Shown here in pieces: positions 23,301 through 35,442 of a stretch of 64,000 nt of DNA. The number at the start of each line of letters is the position of its first letter. Position 1 is the stretch's first letter. Source of the DNA: Echria macrotheca (taxonomy: Eukaryota > Ascomycota > Sordariomycetes > Sordariales > Schizotheciaceae); assembly GCA_030411725.1 (NCBI GenBank), contig MU839827.1:62001-126000 (forward strand). The letters are read 5' to 3'. The notes beneath the pieces are model-generated. The model searched no databases. It worked only from the letters and a program-made list of their open reading frames with translations, and was not told the DNA's origin. The position numbers and the translations under genes were made by a program.

Positions 23301-23736
23301 GGTCACCCGTTTTGGTGTCGCCGCCCCAAGCCTGTTTCTTTTGGCAACTGGTCGTGATGGCTTCCCTTTGCGGACGTTTTCCTAATAACATGGAGTCGGC
23401 GCTCTCGGTGTTCGGTGATCAACGATTTTTGCGGTGGCGCTGGTAGAGTAGTGTTATTGGATGGTGTCGATGCCGCTGTGAATTTCCCACCACTCATCAG
23501 GCTTGGTTACAACAGGTGTGGATGGTAAAAGTGGCATGATGATAACCTGCTTCCCCGCGGGTTTGCTGGTGTTGTGGATGGAACATGAGAGGTGTCATGA
23601 CGTGATAAACAGTCGGTTATAATATTCTGGCCTAGGTTGACCTCTGCCAACTGAGCATCGTGATTCTCAGCGTCAATTCTGTCGTATTTCTTTGTAGCCC
23701 TTATCCTAACCTCAAAAAGATATCACAGGAGCTACC
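20343..23736. other. Gene-poor stretch of 3.4 kb with simple repeats
   Basis: No convincing gene. The stretch holds a CT-rich tract at 20894-20918, a (GT)9 run at 21331-21348, T- and G-rich strand-biased DNA at 21200-21600, and tandem GGTAGGTAA-type repeats at 22393-22418. Part may be 3' UTR of the Ser/Pro-rich gene and promoter of the next gene. Confidence 0.5.
21331..21348. repeat. (GT)9 microsatellite
   Basis: Nine uninterrupted GT units in the G/T-rich gene-poor region. Confidence 0.9.
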
Positions 23737-25770
23737 ATGTTTACTCCGTTTGGAACCGAGCTTAATTCGACGGCGCAGTGGCACCCGGAACCCGAGACAC
23801 GGGGAACCTACTCGCTGCTCTCCTCCTGTCTGTTGACAATGTTGGTGTGTGTTTGGAGCTCGGTTCACCTCAACATCCCTCAGTCTGGATGCGACAATCA
23901 TTTGTTGAAAAGGCTCGGCTGGCTCATAATAGCCACGGTCACGCCCGAAAGTGTGAGCAGCAAACATATCCAGTCTGCGTTACAGAACTCATACCTCGCC
24001 AGGTGGTCTTCGTTTCCTGGTCGCAGTGGAAACAAGCCCGAAAAATATCGGGCTTGATATTCGAGAAGTTTAACTACCCAAAGGAACGAAAACTTTGGCA
24101 GAAGAACCGGCCATCTGATGTGGAGGTACGTGATTACCTACAGCTAGGTGAATTTTCATGGTTAGATATCTGATAGCAGTGCTAGAACAACGATACCAAA
24201 TCACGCCCCCGTCTTCCGTTTGAGTGGACTATGAAACAGAGTTTCTACGTGGTGATGGGTGGTCTAAGTATTCGTGACCGCCCTGATGTCCTCGAGTGCT
24301 TCGATAGTTCACCCGGCCTATACCCTGACCGTCACAAGTCCAATAATCGGCACCAGGATATCAGGTTGACCCCGCGAGGGTTCTTGGCATTGGTCGATCT
24401 GACTCCAGAACTGATTCCGGAGATTCTTCCAGATATTTCGAACCGGTATATTGACGACAAGAGTAAGGCTGACTCCTTTATCAAAGCTGGGCTGATTGTG
24501 CAAGCCTCTTGGTTTTGCATCCAGTGTCTTTTCCGACTTATAACTGGATTATCTATCAGCTTGCTGGAGCTCAATGCCTTGGCACACTGCTTCTGTTCTG
24601 TCCCTATATACTTGTGCTGGACTCACAAACCATTTGGAATTCTTGAGCCCTCGTATATCACCATAGGCGACCATAGCGACCTCTTCGCCCTGATGGGTAT
24701 GTGCTCCAAGTACGACTTTGATATCCCAGAGATAAACTACCTTCGGTACCGCGAGCTGGATCCTTCCCACGAAGTTCAGATTCAGCCAGACGCCAAAGAG
24801 TGGGAGGTCACTTTCGGAAAATCCCTGTTTGGGCTCAGCATGCCGCGGTTTGGTTATGACACCTTGCCCTGCGGCCTACGAGTTCCCCACTATCTACGAG
24901 TTCCACGCGCCCGAGACATCTATCTTAAGGAAAACGGCATGAAACGCTGGAAGTTCGCATCGGATGCCATTCAGCGTTACGGGTTCTGGGAGCAACGGTC
25001 CCGAGGCTGGAAACCTCCAACGACACCGGCGGAGAAAACAGATTTCATGCTGAGCCGGCGCAACCTCCGGCGAAGACTTATGAGTTTCGAAAATTGCTTC
25101 GCTTTCACGGTGCCAAACTATGTCAACCCTTTCGGGGATACCGCCGACCCTAATATCGGAACTAGAAACGAAAAAGAGGTCTTCCAAGGATCTGAGAGCT
25201 TGGCCGGAATCGTTTACGGAGGTCTGCACATGACGGCTTGGAATGCCCCGTTTCCCACAGACGCTCAAAGCCTCCTCTGGAAAGTGTCAAGTATAACCTT
25301 GATGGCGGTAGGAGCTGCTGGAACTGTTCTCCTTACCTTAATATGGCTCCAACAACGCCAGAGGCAGGATAGGGACGCGAGAGAAGCCTATCAAGCTGCA
25401 GGTTCTGAAGTGGAGTACTTTGACGATTACGTGGTGCCTGAACAACAGGTGCAACAACCGAGGTAATATCCCAGCCATAATCCCTGAAGGATTTGCAAAT
25501 AGTAGACTAACCATATACTTCTACAGATCTAAATCGCTCTATGAGCGGGACGAGAAGCAAAAGGACGAACGCGGAGTTCTAATGACACTCCGGCCCACTG
25601 CCCTGTTTCTCGCTTTGATCATGCTCGGTGTTACATATGTTTGTTACGTGTTGTTGTTTTTTATGGCAAGGGTGTTCATTTTGGTGGAATCTTTCCTCGT
25701 CATTCCTTGGCTTCCCGACTCCGTGTTTCTATCACCAAGGTGGTCGAAATACTTTCCTCATTTGTCATAA
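23737..25770 (+). CDS. Conserved fungal multi-pass membrane protein, function unknown
   Basis: Four exons, 23737-23952, 24003-24125, 24186-25462 and 25527-25770, give 619 residues. Introns of 50, 60 and 64 bp have GTGAGC, GTACGT and GTAATA donors. The N-terminus has WHPEPETRGTYSLL, a hydrophobic span and CVWSSVHLNIP. Next come TPES-VVFVSWSQWKQA, FEWTMKQSFYVVMGG, a segment ending FIKAGLIVQASWF, a helix around PIYLCWTHKP, a late TM near residues 485-505, and a final pair of spans ending WSKYFPHLS. These are the landmarks of a large uncharacterised ascomycete family of integral membrane proteins that is often multicopy and often found near HET and NLR loci. The last exon is needed to reach the conserved ending, which supports the terminal intron. 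The biochemical role is unknown. Confidence 0.82.
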
Positions 25771-26476
25771 GCTGCATGGGTAGGCAGATGGAATCATTCG
25801 GTATTTCTTATTATATGCGACGAATCTGGGCACACGGAATTTCCTTTTTTGTATGACGTTGCTCACCTTGCTCAGGCTCGGCTCAGTCCCTGCTCGGGAT
25901 TTGCTCAGGCACCAGGCTCACCTTTGCTCACCGTCATCACCATTTTCGGCAGGCTGCGGCACAGCCCGCCGAGCCGAAGGGGGCCAGAACTGGTCCCATG
26001 TAAAGATGGCCAAAATGTATCCCACTTTTGGAGCTAACAGTCTTGTGTTCGTATTACTTACCTGAGCGCTGGAGATTTCTGTCCAAGTATCGCGCTTACA
26101 TCCCTTCTAGAAGCTCAGGCCACATATGGCAGTGCGCAGGGGCCACTACAACAGAGAACCATCAAAGGGTCGAGGGTTTCCATGAGATTCCTTCGTCTTC
26201 AGTCTAACCAATAAGCGCCCGTAGGCCATGCAGTTGGTAATAACTAGTAGGCAGTCTGGCCAGTGGCTAGCTTCGAGAGCTTCCGCGCTACGCGCGGTGG
26301 ACAAGAATCCCAAGTCCAGTCGTCGATACCGATGGCGTATCCACCCATACCGCCGCTGCTCCGCACGGATGCAGTCCTGCTGGGCCATCTCTCGTACACC
26401 ATGGGCAAAGAACTGCACAGGGCGGCTGACGAAGGAGCCTTGTATTTTGCCAAGTCTTTTTTTTTTAAATTTTATC

Positions 26477-26513
26477 TACCTAGCGAATTATCTAAGGTAC
26501 CTACCTAGCGAAT
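26477..26513. repeat. Direct repeat of 13 bp
   Basis: Two exact copies of CTACCTAGCGAAT, separated by TATCTAAGGTAC. Confidence 0.8.
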
Positions 26514-28207
26514 CCACTGACTATTACAAGAATCTAAGCGGTGAGTGAATTACGGCCAGGGCGGCCAGCGCTTTCCGAGATCCAGCCGGGCGGCTCTAAT
26601 GCGTAACTCTTCCCTCGTCTTACCGCATTTGGGCGAGATCAGCTGAAATCTACTCTTGAAGCGATCGAGATGGGGCATTGGGGAAAACTACTCCGCCTCC
26701 CTGGCGTTGACCTTCAGTATCTTATCCGAGGCGATTTTGCGTTGGCAGAGAACCTTGTCAAATTCCTCGTTCGGCGTAAACCAATACCCAGCTCATTGAT
26801 GAGAAATCCGACCATGAAAATCGATAATACCGAGACAGAAAGATTCGGATATTGCGATTATCGAGCGTAACATTTTGAGCATTGGGAAGCTGATCGATCT
26901 TCGAGGTCAAAAAGCATGGGAAGCGAAACCCTCAAAGCAAGAACTTGCGAGAGGTTTTGGGGGCTGCACAAAAAATCCATACTGAGCTAGCCGATTACAA
27001 AAAAAGAGGTGGTGTCAAAGAAGAAGATCACGAAGATCGGAAAAGCAGTGCCTATCGGAGTGGCAGTGCTTTCGCTAGGGTTTGGCGCAGTCCCAGCTGC
27101 CGCGCTGTACGGTGTGCTGAGAGGTTCCCTTCACTTCACTCACAAAAGCAACCCAGAACTAGGTCCAGTCTTGGAATCTGGCTCAGTGGGTAGATTCAGG
27201 GCAATACACCTTCGTTCGGATCAGGCGTATCGATGGAAACGAGGCTGGAAATCGAGGAAGCAGAAGTGGTCGTTCAACCGCGTTCAGGCATTCCACGCTT
27301 CCGGTATCAGCAATTTTACTGTCGATGGAGCCGTGTGCGTTTTGGCAAGCTCAGCGTAACTGCAGAGGGTCTCGATAACATCTCTGTCTCAAAACTAGCA
27401 ATGAGTGGCATCACGAATGGCAGGAGTGGAGGCGTGGGATTGCGTCTCCGTGCCCGCCCAATCGATTGTCTGGCAACCGATCCACGCACCCAACTCGCGG
27501 GAGATTTTCTTTTCGTTTCAGAATCCGGTGATTGGAATTCTTTAGGAAATCCAGGTAATAGACACCGATAAGCGATGTCGGAAGTTTTACCTGCCATCAC
27601 ACCCTTCGAAACTCATATGTGTTGCGGTGCTGAGGGAGGAGAGTTTTATGCGGTCTAGAATCTTCCTCGGGGACAGTGATACTGGAAGCGTTCACGTCAG
27701 TGAAGTAATTTCTATTTGATGTATTGTTTGAGCCTAGGAGAATTGTGAGCTAGCTTCAAATTCGTAAGATCATAAATCGTGATACATCACCGTGCCGAAA
27801 CACGAGTGCTCGGCTTGAAGACTACCGACATCATGCCCAACAGAAAGCCACAAGCCCAGGCTTCACAGCCGACTTAAGGACGCCAGCTTCCACGTATCCC
27901 GCCGAAGAAAACTGATCAATGCTCCGAGATATCCCGCATCGTTCCAGTGCAATCCGGTTGTCATGCCATGTCGCCATTATCCTGTCGATTCTCTCGTGTT
28001 CGCCGCATCAGCTAATCTAGAGGGCGGTTGGCTCGCTGCCACGATGAAAACACTCCTCCCTTCTTGACAATTTCGACCTGCCACTTGAGTCAACTTCCTA
28101 GGCTTTGTGATCGATAACCTCCGATTCTGAACACACACCTCTTTGATGATCCGTGGAGCGCGGATTTTGTAGACTCCCTGATCAATCTGGAAGAGACCGT
28201 GTTAATA

Positions 28208-28600
28208 TTACCTACTCTGTCCTGGGTAGAGAGGCATACGCACATCGACATCATATCCGCCAAGGGGGAATTGACTCTGGAGGATATGCGCTAGCTGGTG
28301 GACGCTGATACACCGGCTCGGGATCTCCTGATAAAAGCTCGGAGCTGTGCGGGTCGCAGCGGAAACGAACTGACCCCAGGGTTGGGCATCATCAGGGACC
28401 GCTAGCAAGTTGCTCATCGAAAAGACTGCTATGATGTTCCGGGTCGGCGCTCGAAATTGTTGAGGCTCTGGGCCGGGGTACTGCTTGATGAGTAGGAGAA
28501 CGCCGCCCAGCTCCCGTCCGACCAGCGTCAAAGAGGGGGATTGCGGTGTATATGGCCCCCTTCCATCGGCTTCCTCAGCAAATGGGGTCGAAGATCAAAC
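28208..28600 (-). pseudogene. Possible relic of an alpha/beta-hydrolase-like gene
   Basis: On the minus strand, SLTLVGRELGGVLLLIKQ resembles the nucleophile elbow GHSLGG of lipase-like domains in fungal signalling proteins. It is followed by PDDAQPWGQFVSAA and SFYQEIPSRC. The nucleophile Ser is absent (GRELGG), no start is evident, and stops interrupt the sequence on both sides. The resemblance is weak; it may be non-coding DNA. Confidence 0.25.
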
Positions 28601-29516
28601 CTTGTGGAGTCATGCTGCATAGTCCGGGACCGGTCGCCAATCATTTGGACTGCTGCGGCAGTGTGTCGGTGAGGTCGGGCATGCGCCCACATCTGATGTA
28701 TCAGCGGCTTTCTTCTTCCAATCAAGCATGCAGGGACTCACATTTTTTCACCACTTTGCGCCATACAAGGCTTGCGGTGTGGCAAACTGAGCTGTTTGGG
28801 CTGCGCAACGGGCCTTGGCCAGGGGGCGGGGGCTGCCACTTTAGCGCGACATCCGAGATGAAGGTACATCTACCTGAAGTACTTGCCCAGACATGCTGCC
28901 CTGGCCCTACAGGGCAGTCTGTAGGGACTCGCTCCAAGGTCTCTCGAGCGCTGAAACCTCCCCGACCCAGTGTCAAAATCGAACCTCTTGATGTCTCGAG
29001 CTGCCATCGTGGGCAAAATTCCCGTCCTCTTCCAACTCTCTGGGAAGTTTGCAACATGTTTAGCGAGGATGCGGGGGCAAGGGCATCATGCGACACACCG
29101 CGCCGTGCATACAGCACTGGGCTTGTGGCTGGCGTGGGGAGTTTTGGCGACCAACCTGAGCTGGGCCTGGCCTGGGTGCGCATTTTTCGGGCAAGGCTCT
29201 GGAAGTCTCGCTCCTTCCAGACCGCCCAGTCTCACACAGTCTTAGCGCATATCTACGTACCATCGCCCTGCATGTCTGCTTGAAATATTTCCTCCAACAA
29301 GATCGCGAGGTATCCCGAGTTTATGTTGCACATTTGCGCCTCCCTGCCCACTCACCGGGATCGACTACGCCTACCACTAGGCAGCCTCCGTCGCTCCGCT
29401 CAACGCAAATGCTGAATAGGATCAGGCTCTAGTATTTCGTACCACGGAAAGCTTCCTTTCCACTTGAAGTTTCCGCCCCTACAACACCGTCGTCGCAACG
29501 CCCTGGTTGAGGAAAG

Positions 29517-31948
29517 ATGGCAGCAAGGCAGCCGACAAGGCCATCTGAACAGTCACCGCGCAATGGCAGCGAGGAGATAGATCTTGTGAGTTGAATGCAG
29601 CACAAGGCATCATTTATGCTTGTCCCGTACCCGTATTAATAAATTGGCCCTGCAGACACCACACGAGGGCGCGGAGCGGCCACCTGCAGATCCGTCCCTG
29701 ATGGCGACTCGCTCAGAGGGGCTGCCGGACAGTCTCACTCCCAATTTGGTCATCACGGGTCCTGAATCTGAGGTTGGCCAGCCCAACTTTCGTTACCTCC
29801 CAAGTGATGCCGGATCGGACCATTCGAGCCACTCTCGTATCATAAGTTACACCTTGTTCGACCGTGGGGAGAAGCAGTATGCGAGGATCCAGTGCTCCGA
29901 CACCCCACTGCCTCCCGTGAAGATAGAGGAGGACCCTGAGTTTGAAGGACTACCCCTGTACGAAAAACTGAGCTATTTCATGAAGGAGCCCCTCCCTACC
30001 CAGAACCAAGCATCGCGGTTTCTGCCTCGAGGATACTTGGAGGAGATTCTTACCGAAAAGGTCGTCCGTGAAGCGATCTCCGAGCGGGATTCTACCCTGG
30101 ATCCCCGAGACATTGCCAGATACGCCCAGAAAGTCTGCCAAAACCCATTACCATCACAGCCAGAGTCGGAACCGACGAAGTTGTATCGCAAAATTTTTGG
30201 AGTTCTGGCCCTGATCGAGCGGGAGGCAGACATTGCCCTTATAATCGACGACGAATCCGGACTCTGCGACGCGGATCTCCCATTGCAAACCTTCGCCATC
30301 GAGGGCACAAGGGGGCGCAAAAAGGTGCTTTGCCGGAAAAGCAACCCCGATAAGCCACTGGCCTGCTTCAGTCGGTGGTCACTGAAACAGCACGTTGACT
30401 TCGAAAGGGAGCAATGGAGCCTCCTAGCGCCCTTCTTCGCCAAAGAGGATGGCCAAGTGGCCCAGTTTTACCAGTTATCTGAGAATGATATTCTGCCGTG
30501 GACTTTCGACTCGGGAGTGCTGCACCAAGGAGGCTTCAGCTTCATATCGCAGATCAAGATTCACTCCAGCCATTACAGATTTCCAAGGGCGAAGACGAGC
30601 CCGACCGTGGCAAGTGGTTGCAGCAAAAGCGCTTTCGACGAGAGGTTCGCGGTGAAGCACTTCAAAATCAACTTAAATGGAGGCGTACAGACAATGTCCA
30701 GCTCATTTCCCCAAAGCTCTTACCAAGCACAAGACGACATCAGGAGGGAATTCGAACAGGAGATTGAGATCTTGAATCGTTTCAGCGATGGAAAGAATCA
30801 GCACCTCATTTCACTCTTGGCAGCGTACGGAAGGGGTATAGATTATTGCCTGTTATTCCCCTGGGCTGACTACGATCTCGGGGCCCTGTGGAAAAACAAG
30901 ACCCTGTGGGAGAAGACACAGCCTGGGCTACCCCCGGATAAGCACACGCTCGTGTGGATGGTTGACCAGTGCCTTGGAATGGCTGGTGGACTACGCAATA
31001 TCCATAACTACAAGACAAAGTCAAACCTTCTCCAGGACCACCATCGGATATATGGCCGGCACGGCGATATTAAACCCGACAACATTCTGGTGTTCCTGGA
31101 TCCCGCTAATCCCCAATCTCGAGGGACCCTCGTTATCACGGACTTTGGCTTGACTCGCTTCCACTCCGATCATACGAAAACATACTTCAAAAGAGACATC
31201 CCCATGACTCCGACATACCGCCCTCCAGAATGCGACATGCATGGGGGTTCAGTGTCTCGGTCCTTTGACATTTGGTCATACGGATGTGTGCTGCTAGAGT
31301 TCGTCACTTGGTATCTTGGCGGGCCAGATTTGCTCGTGAGCTTTGTGCAAAAACGAAAGACACCAGATCCGCAGTTCCCAGGCATCAAGTCGGATCAGTT
31401 TTTCGAGATTGTACGGTCAAAGGGACTTGAAGACGGTGATGTGACCTTGTCCGCACGCGTCAAGATGGAAATTCTTGAGGTCGGTTGATCTATACCATAA
31501 ATTCTTTTTTGAGAAGAGTAGCTGACAGCAGCAAATACAGTTCGTAAGCGATCTCCGCTCACACGAGAACTGCTCCGACGTTGTTCATAGCTTACTCGAC
31601 CTCATCATGGACCGCATGCTTGTTGTTGAGTACAAGGGAATACAAGGCCGACAACGAGCGAATGGCGAACAGGTATACCTGGAGCTCAGAGACATCCAAA
31701 AACGTCTTGACAAAATTGTGCGCAGCCCAGGGGGGTTGGTGGCAACGCCACGGCAGAAGACAAAAGTATCCATCCCCGATGCTGTCGTTATGCCAGACAC
31801 CGAGGAGATCAGATCGCTGTATAGAAATCGGGACGCAATTGCGCAGGTGCCGGAACATCGAGGCCGGGTCTTGGGGGCAGCCGACCATTTTTCAATACGA
31901 AGCTCAAACCAAATCGGCGGCTTGACGCGACGGATATCGACTAATTGA
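29517..31948 (+). CDS. Ser/Thr protein kinase with long N-terminal region
   Basis: Exons 29517-29585, 29656-31479 and 31541-31948 give 766 residues. The first exon was chosen because MAARQPTRPSEQ...EEIDL joins TPHEGAE in frame across GTGAGT...TGCAG. The third was chosen because GAG/GTCGGT...ATACAG continues as FVSDLRSHENC. The N-terminal ~300 residues hold LPRGYLEEILTE and related helices common in fungal kinase proteins of this type. The kinase domain spans about 315-640: a probable lysine in FAVKHFKIN, the catalytic loop HGDIKPDN (from 492), DFG at 519, PTYRPPE in place of APE, and SFDIWSYGCVLLEF. The catalytic residues are intact, so activity is expected. The C-terminal tail is helical. 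Such kinases are expanded in Pezizomycotina; a link to incompatibility-type signalling is inference. Confidence 0.87.
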
Positions 31949-33180
31949 AGATTTTGGCGCCGATGGCGTTTGATATGCTGCTGACATTTTCTCAAGACGT
32001 ACTACCATTGCTATCGACAAAGCAGGGGAGAGCGCACCGGCTCTCAGCTTGAGCCGCCAAAATGGTCGGTATCTTCCATCACCTCATTCACACTACCTAT
32101 TCAGCAGCATTTAGCCACCACCGCGTCTCACTATTACTTAGACACAGAAGAAACCGCGTCGTTGGGTTTCTGCGGCTTGTTTTTCCGTACCGCGCGCGTC
32201 TTGTAGTGGCAGTCCAGTTGATCGAGTTCTGCCTGGGACGAGACGACTTTGTCAGGACATGCAACGACATCTTCTTCACCGACACTTGACTTGACTCTTC
32301 CTCACCTGTGATAGCTCTCGAGGCAACGTCATGATGACTGCACCCATCTCGTACTAAGTTATACCAACCGAGGTTAGTCTTGAGCGGATGAGACATACAA
32401 AGAAAGTAGCAGCAACACTTGCCTCCACCTGCCACCCACCAGCAGGAAATAGCCCGTTCAGACGGGTACACAAGGTAACGGAGTCAATATAGCGTAGTTT
32501 CACCACCTGAGGGCGGGGAACGGCTAGCACTGCAGCCGTGGCCAACGGAGCCATCGCGGTGTGGTGTGTGCACTGCCGTGTTCATTCGGCGAGTTGCCTG
32601 GGATGGTGCTCTCAAGTCTGAGTCTACATCGCTGAGTCATTAAGTACCCTTTCTTTCAAACTTCACTTTTGCGGCTCAAAATCTAAAAGATCGAGCCTGC
32701 ATTGCTTTGCTCGGCATCGTGCTCAACATTCGCCCAGCTGCCGCGCCGCCATCGGTACTGATGCCCAAAACGCGGCCCAAGGTCGGACACGGCCCAGAAG
32801 TCATGAGATAGGACACAACGGGTGGGTTGCGACCGAAACCTAGGGCGTCGAATCAGGATATGCAGTCCCTTTTGGTGTGAAGTGTCGACGACCAACCCGA
32901 CCAAGCGGGTGACGAGACGGGTGGAAGTGTTGCTGCAAGAGTGCTGTGGCGAGATGCCATTCGCCTGCGCGAAGAATGCCTGCAGAAAGTGGGACATACA
33001 CTGCCACTTTTCACCATCGCCCTGTTGCAGAGCCTCGGGGGAGGGAGCTTAGTGGTGGCGAGTGACTGGTGTTGCGGTACATGTATTGACCTTGATCGGT
33101 GCGGGAATCTCTCCGTCTACTACCCGACTTCCTGGTATCGGTGAGCCCCAATCTGTGATAGTAGACAAAATTCAGCAGCC
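31949..33180. other. Intergenic, 1.2 kb
   Basis: Upstream region of the CorA-like gene. Overlapping short frames only; I see no gene. Confidence 0.5.
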
Positions 33181-34924
33181 ATGGACTGGCCACTTGATGA
33201 TCCAACGTTCTCAGGGGAGGACTTGGACAATGTTTTCATCTATGCGTCTCGCGGACGGACTGGCGTCTGCCGGTTTGTTGGCGATGAGGTATGCATCCTC
33301 TCAGAGCAGACTCTAGCGATGGGCCAGAGAACTCACCAGGCTGCAGGACTTATCAGAGCGGTCTCTAGATGGGGAAGATCTCTTGCCGTGGCTCCAAGAC
33401 GTACGGTCAAGTTGCTTGCTTCCAGACAGACACTCAGTGCACTAACCCTGTCGTAGATGGCTTCCAAAAGAGGGACTCCAGGAATCGTTGCATTGTAAGC
33501 CGTTAACCTCGCGTCGAGAACTGCAGGGGTTTTATGACCATTGAAGACTCACCCGGTCTAGATTAGGAGACAGTGCCGAGACCAACCTGAAGGGTGTACA
33601 CAATCCTCAGGCGCTCCGAAATCTTCCCTTCACACGACAGGAGTTTGAACAGGTCATCAACTTGTTCTCTCTCCACGGAGACACGGCGCGCGTGATCAAC
33701 AGATCCGACTTTGCTTTCTTTAGCGACGTTGTTCCTCTCACCGGCCCCGGGAAAGCGATATGTGAGTCGAGAAAGGCTGCAAGTGGGAGTACACGTCGAA
33801 TCTAACAGCCACGTCTCAAAGATTACTGCTGTAGAACTGATGGCACCTACCCCGGCGATCTCGCCGTATCCGCCGTCTTCTTCCCTGAGACAGGCCATAC
33901 CGCTGCCATCGTCCTCGGCTCCTCCGACAGACTCTCAGACGAGCTTGCCGGGCGCATCGAAAACTCCGAGGAAGCCTTCGTGCACCCCCTGCTCCTCTTC
34001 GGGATACTTATCGAGGTGGAAAAGAAGCGGCACTTGCGTCTCGTTGACACAAAAGTCTACCATCTCCTCAAGCGCGTCCATGTGCTCAGCCACATGAACA
34101 AGATCTCGTCGACGTCCGAGATTAGTAGTGAGAACTATTCGGTCGATCTGTGGATCGAGGTCAGCCGGCTGCGTATCGCGCTGCGAGCGTGGCAACAAGA
34201 GCTAGCGAAGGTCGAAGAGCACATCACCATGCTCGAGCGAGACTTTCTTACCCGGCCAGCGGTCTATGATGCCGCTTCTTCGGCTGGTAGCAACTCGGAT
34301 GGGTCGATGACCGAAACCTTGGGGCCTACTCTATGGCGAGACTCTGCCATTGTCACAGGGCGTCGGATGCAGAAAAGACTCAGGGAAATCAAGACGGAAT
34401 ATGACCTCAAGGTCCAGGAGTGTACCATGGTTCTGGACGGCATGGCGCTGTCGACGCAGCTTGTATGTCCCAGCGCGTCCCCGATCTTTGTCGCAAGTGC
34501 AGTTGGTAGATGCTGACACGAATACGCGCAGTCATGGAGTCAGATCGGTTACCAGGACACGCAGGCGAATCTCGAGATCGCCAAGGACACCAGACAAGAC
34601 TCGAGCCAGATGCGATCCATTGCCTTTCTAACCATGCTTTTTCTTCCTGCGACTTTCATAGCTGTAAGCTTCATCTTCCCACTTCCGTGAAACTCGCAAA
34701 TGCAAGTGAAACTAACGTTTCAGTCCTTCTTCTCGACCACATTCTTCAACTTCCAACCCTCGGAGTCAGAGAGCGTCCTCTCTCCCTACATATGGATCTA
34801 TCCCGTGGTGACGATTGCTGTTACGGCGATTGTGATGTTCTTCTGGATTTACTTTACCAAGAGGCGCCGTGATCAGGCGCCGAGCCTAAAGAGTGCTGCA
34901 ATTGACGGCGGTGCGATGGTTTGA
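33181..34924 (+). CDS. CorA-like Mg2+ transporter family protein
   Basis: Seven exons, 33181-33288, 33347-33400, 33457-33494, 33562-33761, 33822-34462, 34532-34663 and 34724-34924, give 457 residues, and all phases fit. The conserved N-terminal part includes FSLHGDTARVINRSD and YCCRTDGTYPGDLAVS. A helical region follows, with FVHPLLLFGIL and a long coiled segment (EVSRLRIALRAWQQELAKVEEHI). At the C-terminus are MRSIAFLTMLFLPATFIASFF and a second span, PYIWIYPVVTIAVTAIVMFFWIYF. Two adjacent C-terminal TM helices are the CorA hallmark. The usual GMN loop is replaced by a STTFFNF-type sequence, as in the fungus-specific CorA-like proteins that are often found near HET genes. Magnesium transport is therefore not assured. 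The gene start is the least certain part. Confidence 0.85.
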
Positions 34925-35082
34925 GAGATCGGGGACAGGCAGGGACGCGCTGCTGCTGTCTTGGCAGAATGAACAGAGCACCGGGTTCTGGAGGAAGGAC
35001 GCACAGGATCGGACCACAGGCACTCTAAGGCTACGCTGCCAGAGCCAGCAGACGGCAGTGACTGTTGACGGACGAAGTCGAG

Positions 35083-35442
35083 CTAGGATCCAGGTTGACG
35101 GGGTGGTAGATCGTAGAGGTAGGCGAAACAGATGTGGGCGTACTGATACCATCGGAACATGGAATTAATGGCTTCGGTCAGCTCGACGTTGTTGGTCCTG
35201 TCGATGCAACACGTATCGACCTAGGCATAGTTCAAGCCGTACGTCTTGGCGAGTTGGCAGACCATGGCAACCTTTCGGTAACCGCTTTTCCACATCTCTG
35301 GAGGTGGTGGTGGTTGCAGAGCTTGGAATTCATGGAACGAGATCTCCTCATCTCCCCACGTGTGCGAAAGAATCGCGTAGGCGACCGAGCCGCAGCTGAC
35401 GAAGTACTCGAGCTTCAAGTTCGTCGTGTTAATCAACCACAT
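35083..35442 (-). pseudogene. HET-domain (heterokaryon incompatibility) gene fragment with premature stop
   Basis: The minus-strand ATG at 35442 begins MWLINTTNLKLEYF, followed by YAILSHTWGDEEISF, the classic start of a HET protein. At residue 74 a TAG (35223-35221) replaces the Trp expected in GLNYAWVDTCC. Read past it, the same frame continues VDTCCIDRTNNVELTEAINSMF and RWYQYAHICFAYL, all HET motifs, then ends at a second stop at 35085-35083. The rest of the domain and any C-terminal region are missing; the CorA-like gene ends 160 bp further on. The TGG to TAG change equals C to T at a CpA on the plus strand, the signature of repeat-induced point mutation. This copy cannot make a functional HET protein. 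Confidence 0.88.

Larger units (their letters stand above)
25771..29516. other. 3.7 kb without an intact gene
   Basis: Contains a GCTCA-rich block at 25860-25930, direct copies of CTACCTAGCGAAT at 26477-26489 and 26501-26513, and unassigned open frames at 26945-27570 with many frame breaks. A possible hydrolase relic on the minus strand is listed separately. Composition varies along the stretch, which suggests decayed sequence. Confidence 0.5.

Noticed and set aside
28546..29283. 245-codon open frame on the plus strand
   Set aside because: No domain, and it overlaps the hydrolase-like relic on the minus strand. Probably chance.
33289..33316. 28-bp intron (GTATGC...CTCTAG) in the CorA-like gene
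   Set aside because: Too short for spliceosomal removal. The CTGCAG acceptor at 33346 gives a normal 58-bp intron in the right phase.
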